NCBI GenBank assembly: GCA_030838265.1
Contig: JAUTXA010000293.1
Location: 1-5,787, forward strand
Direction: 5' to 3'
Source of the DNA: Actinomycetota bacterium
GTDB taxonomy: Bacteria; Actinomycetota; Acidimicrobiia; Acidimicrobiales; BP-101
Length of the DNA: 5,787 bases
Shown: positions 5,163-5,787 of the stretch, one piece after another
How positions within the stretch are numbered: position 1 is the first letter of the stretch
Layout of the letters: every line of letters starts with the position of its first letter
Notes under the pieces: model-generated
The model's database searches: none
Told to the model about the DNA's origin: nothing
The model's input: the letters and a program-made list of their open reading frames with translations, nothing else
Position numbers and translations under genes: made by a program

Positions 5163-5787
5163 GTGGCCAGGCTCTTCCTGCTCGACGGCAACTCGCTCGC
5201 CTACCGCGCTTTCTTTGCCCTTCCCACCGACATGGCAACCGCCTCGGGGCAGGTGACCAACGCCGTCTTCGGCTTCAACTCGATGCTGACCCTCTTGCTT
5301 CGGGAGCACCGGCCCGACGCCATCGCAGTGGCCTTCGACCGCCCCGAGCCCACCTTCCGGCATGCCATGGTCGACGACTACAAGGGCGGGCGAAACGAGG
5401 CGCCCGACATCCTCCGCCAGCAGATGGGTCTGGTTCGCCAGCTCGTCGACACCTTGAAGATCCCGGCCATTGACGTCGCGGGATACGAGGCCGACGACAT
5501 CATCGCCACCCTCGCCACCCATGCTCGCGACCGGGGCGACGACGTCGTGATCGTCACCGGCGACCGCGACGCCTACCAGCTGGTCGAGGACCCCCACATC
5601 AAGGTGCTCTACAACCGTCGGGGCGTGAGCGACTACGTGTTGTACGACGAGGCCGGCATCAAGGAGCGCACCGGCGTGACGCCGGTCGAGTACCCGGAGT
5701 ACGCCGCCATGCGGGGTGACCCGTCCGACAACCTGCCCGGCGTGCCCGGCGTGGGCGAGAAGACTGCGGCCAAGCTCATCAACGACT
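5163..5787 (+). CDS. polA: DNA polymerase I, N-terminal 5' nuclease domain (3' end outside window)
   Basis: DNA polymerase I fills gaps in excision repair and removes RNA primers. Only the first 208 residues are present, out of roughly 850-920 in the family, so the window shows just the 5'-3' exonuclease (flap nuclease) domain; the vestigial or active 3'-5' exonuclease and the polymerase parts lie beyond the right edge. The N-terminus LFLLDGNSLAYRAFFALP is diagnostic and carries D8. Further metal-binding acids are D59 in FDRP, E109/D111/D112 in YEADDIIA, D134 and D136 in VTGDRDAYQLV, and D186/D189 in MRGDPSDNLPGVPGVGEKTA, which begins the helix-hairpin-helix region. All expected nuclease residues are there. 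The GTG start gives the standard N-terminus and sits 6 nt after a -10-like hexamer; no Shine-Dalgarno sequence is seen. It is divergent from the metal transporter. The family is certain. Confidence 0.96.
   Translation, partial: MARLFLLDGNSLAYRAFFALPTDMATASGQVTNAVFGFNSMLTLLLREHRPDAIAVAFDRPEPTFRHAMVDDYKGGRNEAPDILRQQMGLVRQLVDTLKIPAIDVAGYEADDIIATLATHARDRGDDVVIVTGDRDAYQLVEDPHIKVLYNRRGVSDYVLYDEAGIKERTGVTPVEYPEYAAMRGDPSDNLPGVPGVGEKTAAKLIND

Noticed and set aside
5124..5597. Minus-strand frame of 157 residues overlapping polA.
   Set aside because: It is antisense to the unambiguous polA nuclease domain and has no motif of its own.
1..5787. tRNA or rRNA genes, CRISPR arrays, insertion sequences, attachment sites, riboswitches.
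   Set aside because: Intergenic spaces are all under 90 bp and are accounted for by promoters, operator or hairpins; no direct-repeat arrays, transposase motifs or RNA gene signatures were seen by eye.

Overview
The window reads as chromosomal DNA from a high-GC actinobacterium. C or G dominates third codon positions, GTG is a frequent start, the response regulator is the mycobacterial PdtaR type with an ANTAR domain, and the metalloregulator is a close DtxR/IdeR relative. Long high-GC shadow frames on both strands fit this. A deep-branching group such as Acidimicrobiia is my inference only. No mobile element, tRNA, rRNA or CRISPR array is visible.

Layout from left to right. Positions 2-1837 (+) hold the 3' part of an S9A prolyl oligopeptidase gene, cut by the left edge. 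It converges on a glyoxalase-II-like metallo-beta-lactamase-fold hydrolase at 1912-2595 (-), with a strong hairpin between the two stop codons. Back to back with the hydrolase, 51 bp apart, starts a two-gene (+) unit: a 97-residue helical protein of unknown function (2647-2940) and a PdtaR-like ANTAR response regulator (2966-3547). This converges on a (-) unit of two genes, a ZIP-family metal transporter (4248-5078) followed by a DtxR-family metalloregulator (3568-4236). Divergent from the transporter is polA (5163 to the right edge), of which only the 5' nuclease domain is present.

How the genes work together. The best supported circuit is metal homeostasis. A 19-bp sequence at 5082-5100 resembles the DtxR/IdeR iron box and sits in the promoter just upstream of the ZIP transporter, which appears to be co-transcribed with the regulator. 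This predicts that metal-loaded regulator shuts off both metal uptake and its own synthesis. The regulator keeps almost all DtxR metal ligands, but has Glu where DtxR has Met10. The order pdtaR ... polA recalls mycobacterial gene order, with the ZIP-DtxR unit lying between them here.

Expression signals show a pattern. The first genes of four transcription units have a -10-like hexamer 5-9 nt before the start codon and no well-placed Shine-Dalgarno sequence, as expected for leaderless mRNAs. The two downstream genes have clear Shine-Dalgarno sequences. I see no convincing wholly new system here; the points of interest are the metal circuit, the unusual ligand set and the small protein paired with the ANTAR regulator.
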